Source of the DNA: Holophagae bacterium
GTDB lineage: Bacteria > Acidobacteriota > Holophagae > Acanthopleuribacterales > Acanthopleuribacteraceae
Assembly: GCA_029263455.1 (NCBI GenBank)
Contig: JAJCXM010000004.1
Location: 422,747 to 486,746, forward strand
Reading direction: 5' to 3'
DNA length: 64,000 nucleotides
Shown here: piece by piece, positions 63,847-64,000 of the stretch
Position numbering within the stretch: the stretch's first letter is position 1
Layout of the letters: every line of letters starts with the position of its first letter
Position numbers and translations under genes: made by a program
Notes under the pieces: model-generated
Databases searched by the model: none
What the model saw: the letters and a program-made list of their open reading frames with translations, nothing else
What the model was told of the DNA's origin: nothing

Positions 63847-63980
63847 ACCTCCGGCTGGAAGAGGCTGTCTCATAAGTGCCGATTCTTGACGTGACGGTTA
63901 AAGTGACCATCCGAGGTTGGCGTAATTAACTAAAAACAAAATGCATATAACCTCTGGCTGGAAGAGGCTGTCTCATAAGT
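63847..63980 (+). repeat. Pair of 31-base direct repeats after the symporter
   Basis: Units 63847-63877 and 63950-63980 read ACCT(C/T)(C)GGCTGGAAGAGG and continue CTGTCTCATAAGT, 103 bases apart, with one difference. They fuse the start of the CCTCCGGCTGG repeat with the GAGGCTGTCTCATAAGT motif seen also at 61116-61132 and, inverted, at 61280-61296. They may be ends of a lost insertion sequence. Confidence 0.82.
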
Positions 63981-64000
63981 CCTAAAGCAGAAGCCAATAG

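Overview
The window reads as an ordinary chromosome segment from a Gram-negative, heterotrophic bacterium. Evidence for two membranes: a heptose-phosphate adenylyltransferase (LPS core), a probable outer-membrane barrel protein, and a meso-DAP type MurE. The gene families (DUF5916 barrel protein, dockerin-like tailed secreted proteins, DUF885 peptidase, FtsI with a PASTA domain, a dcw cluster headed by mraZ) would fit Acidobacteriota, but that placement is an inference and no rRNA gene is present to test it. No tRNA, rRNA, CRISPR array or intact transposase was seen.

Layout. 1-0.75 kb: tsf (probably downstream of rpsB outside the window) and its terminator. 0.75-2.6 kb: an ECF sigma / anti-sigma / secreted-protein operon. 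2.6-8.1 kb, minus strand: a DUF2520 protein, purB, a membrane protein, a Nudix hydrolase and ribosomal protein S1 with a long repetitive acidic N-terminus. 8.3-12.6 kb: UbiA prenyltransferase, a divergent polyprenyl diphosphate synthase, leucine dehydrogenase, rfaE2 and thioredoxin. 13.0-17.2 kb: a FliA/WhiG-family sigma factor with three matching palindromes upstream, then scpA-scpB with a membrane protein, an FmdB zinc ribbon and aat. 17.3-33.3 kb, minus strand: a nearly complete division and cell-wall cluster in the order mraZ-rsmH-ftsL-ftsI-murE-murF-mraY-murD-ftsW-murG-murC-ftsQ-ftsA-ftsZ. Most of its upstream genes overlap by 1-11 bases, so translation is probably coupled; murB and ddl are absent.

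33.6-57.0 kb is metabolic and secreted-protein territory: arginine deiminase and carbamate kinase (without the ornithine carbamoyltransferase gene), a PAP2-like membrane protein, a POT peptide transporter, an ALDH16-type double-domain aldehyde dehydrogenase beside deoC (deoxyribose breakdown to acetyl-CoA precursors), a glucose/sorbosone dehydrogenase-like protein, a chloramphenicol acetyltransferase-family protein, a DUF5916 protein, a class C beta-lactamase-like serine hydrolase, two repeat-built secreted proteins (one with a HExxH zinc-protease motif), a DUF885 peptidase and a cupin.

57.0-64.0 kb is accessory. It is gene-poor and packed with a mosaic of short repeats that occur in both orientations and in different combinations. 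It also carries two hypothetical genes and a markedly GC-richer sodium:solute symporter pair that has repeat fragments on both sides. I found no complete, clearly new multi-gene system. The most interesting leads are the modular repeat mosaic around the symporter island, the duplicated-domain HExxH protein, the cat-family gene whose start codon sits inside a perfect hairpin, and the triple palindrome ahead of the sigma factor.
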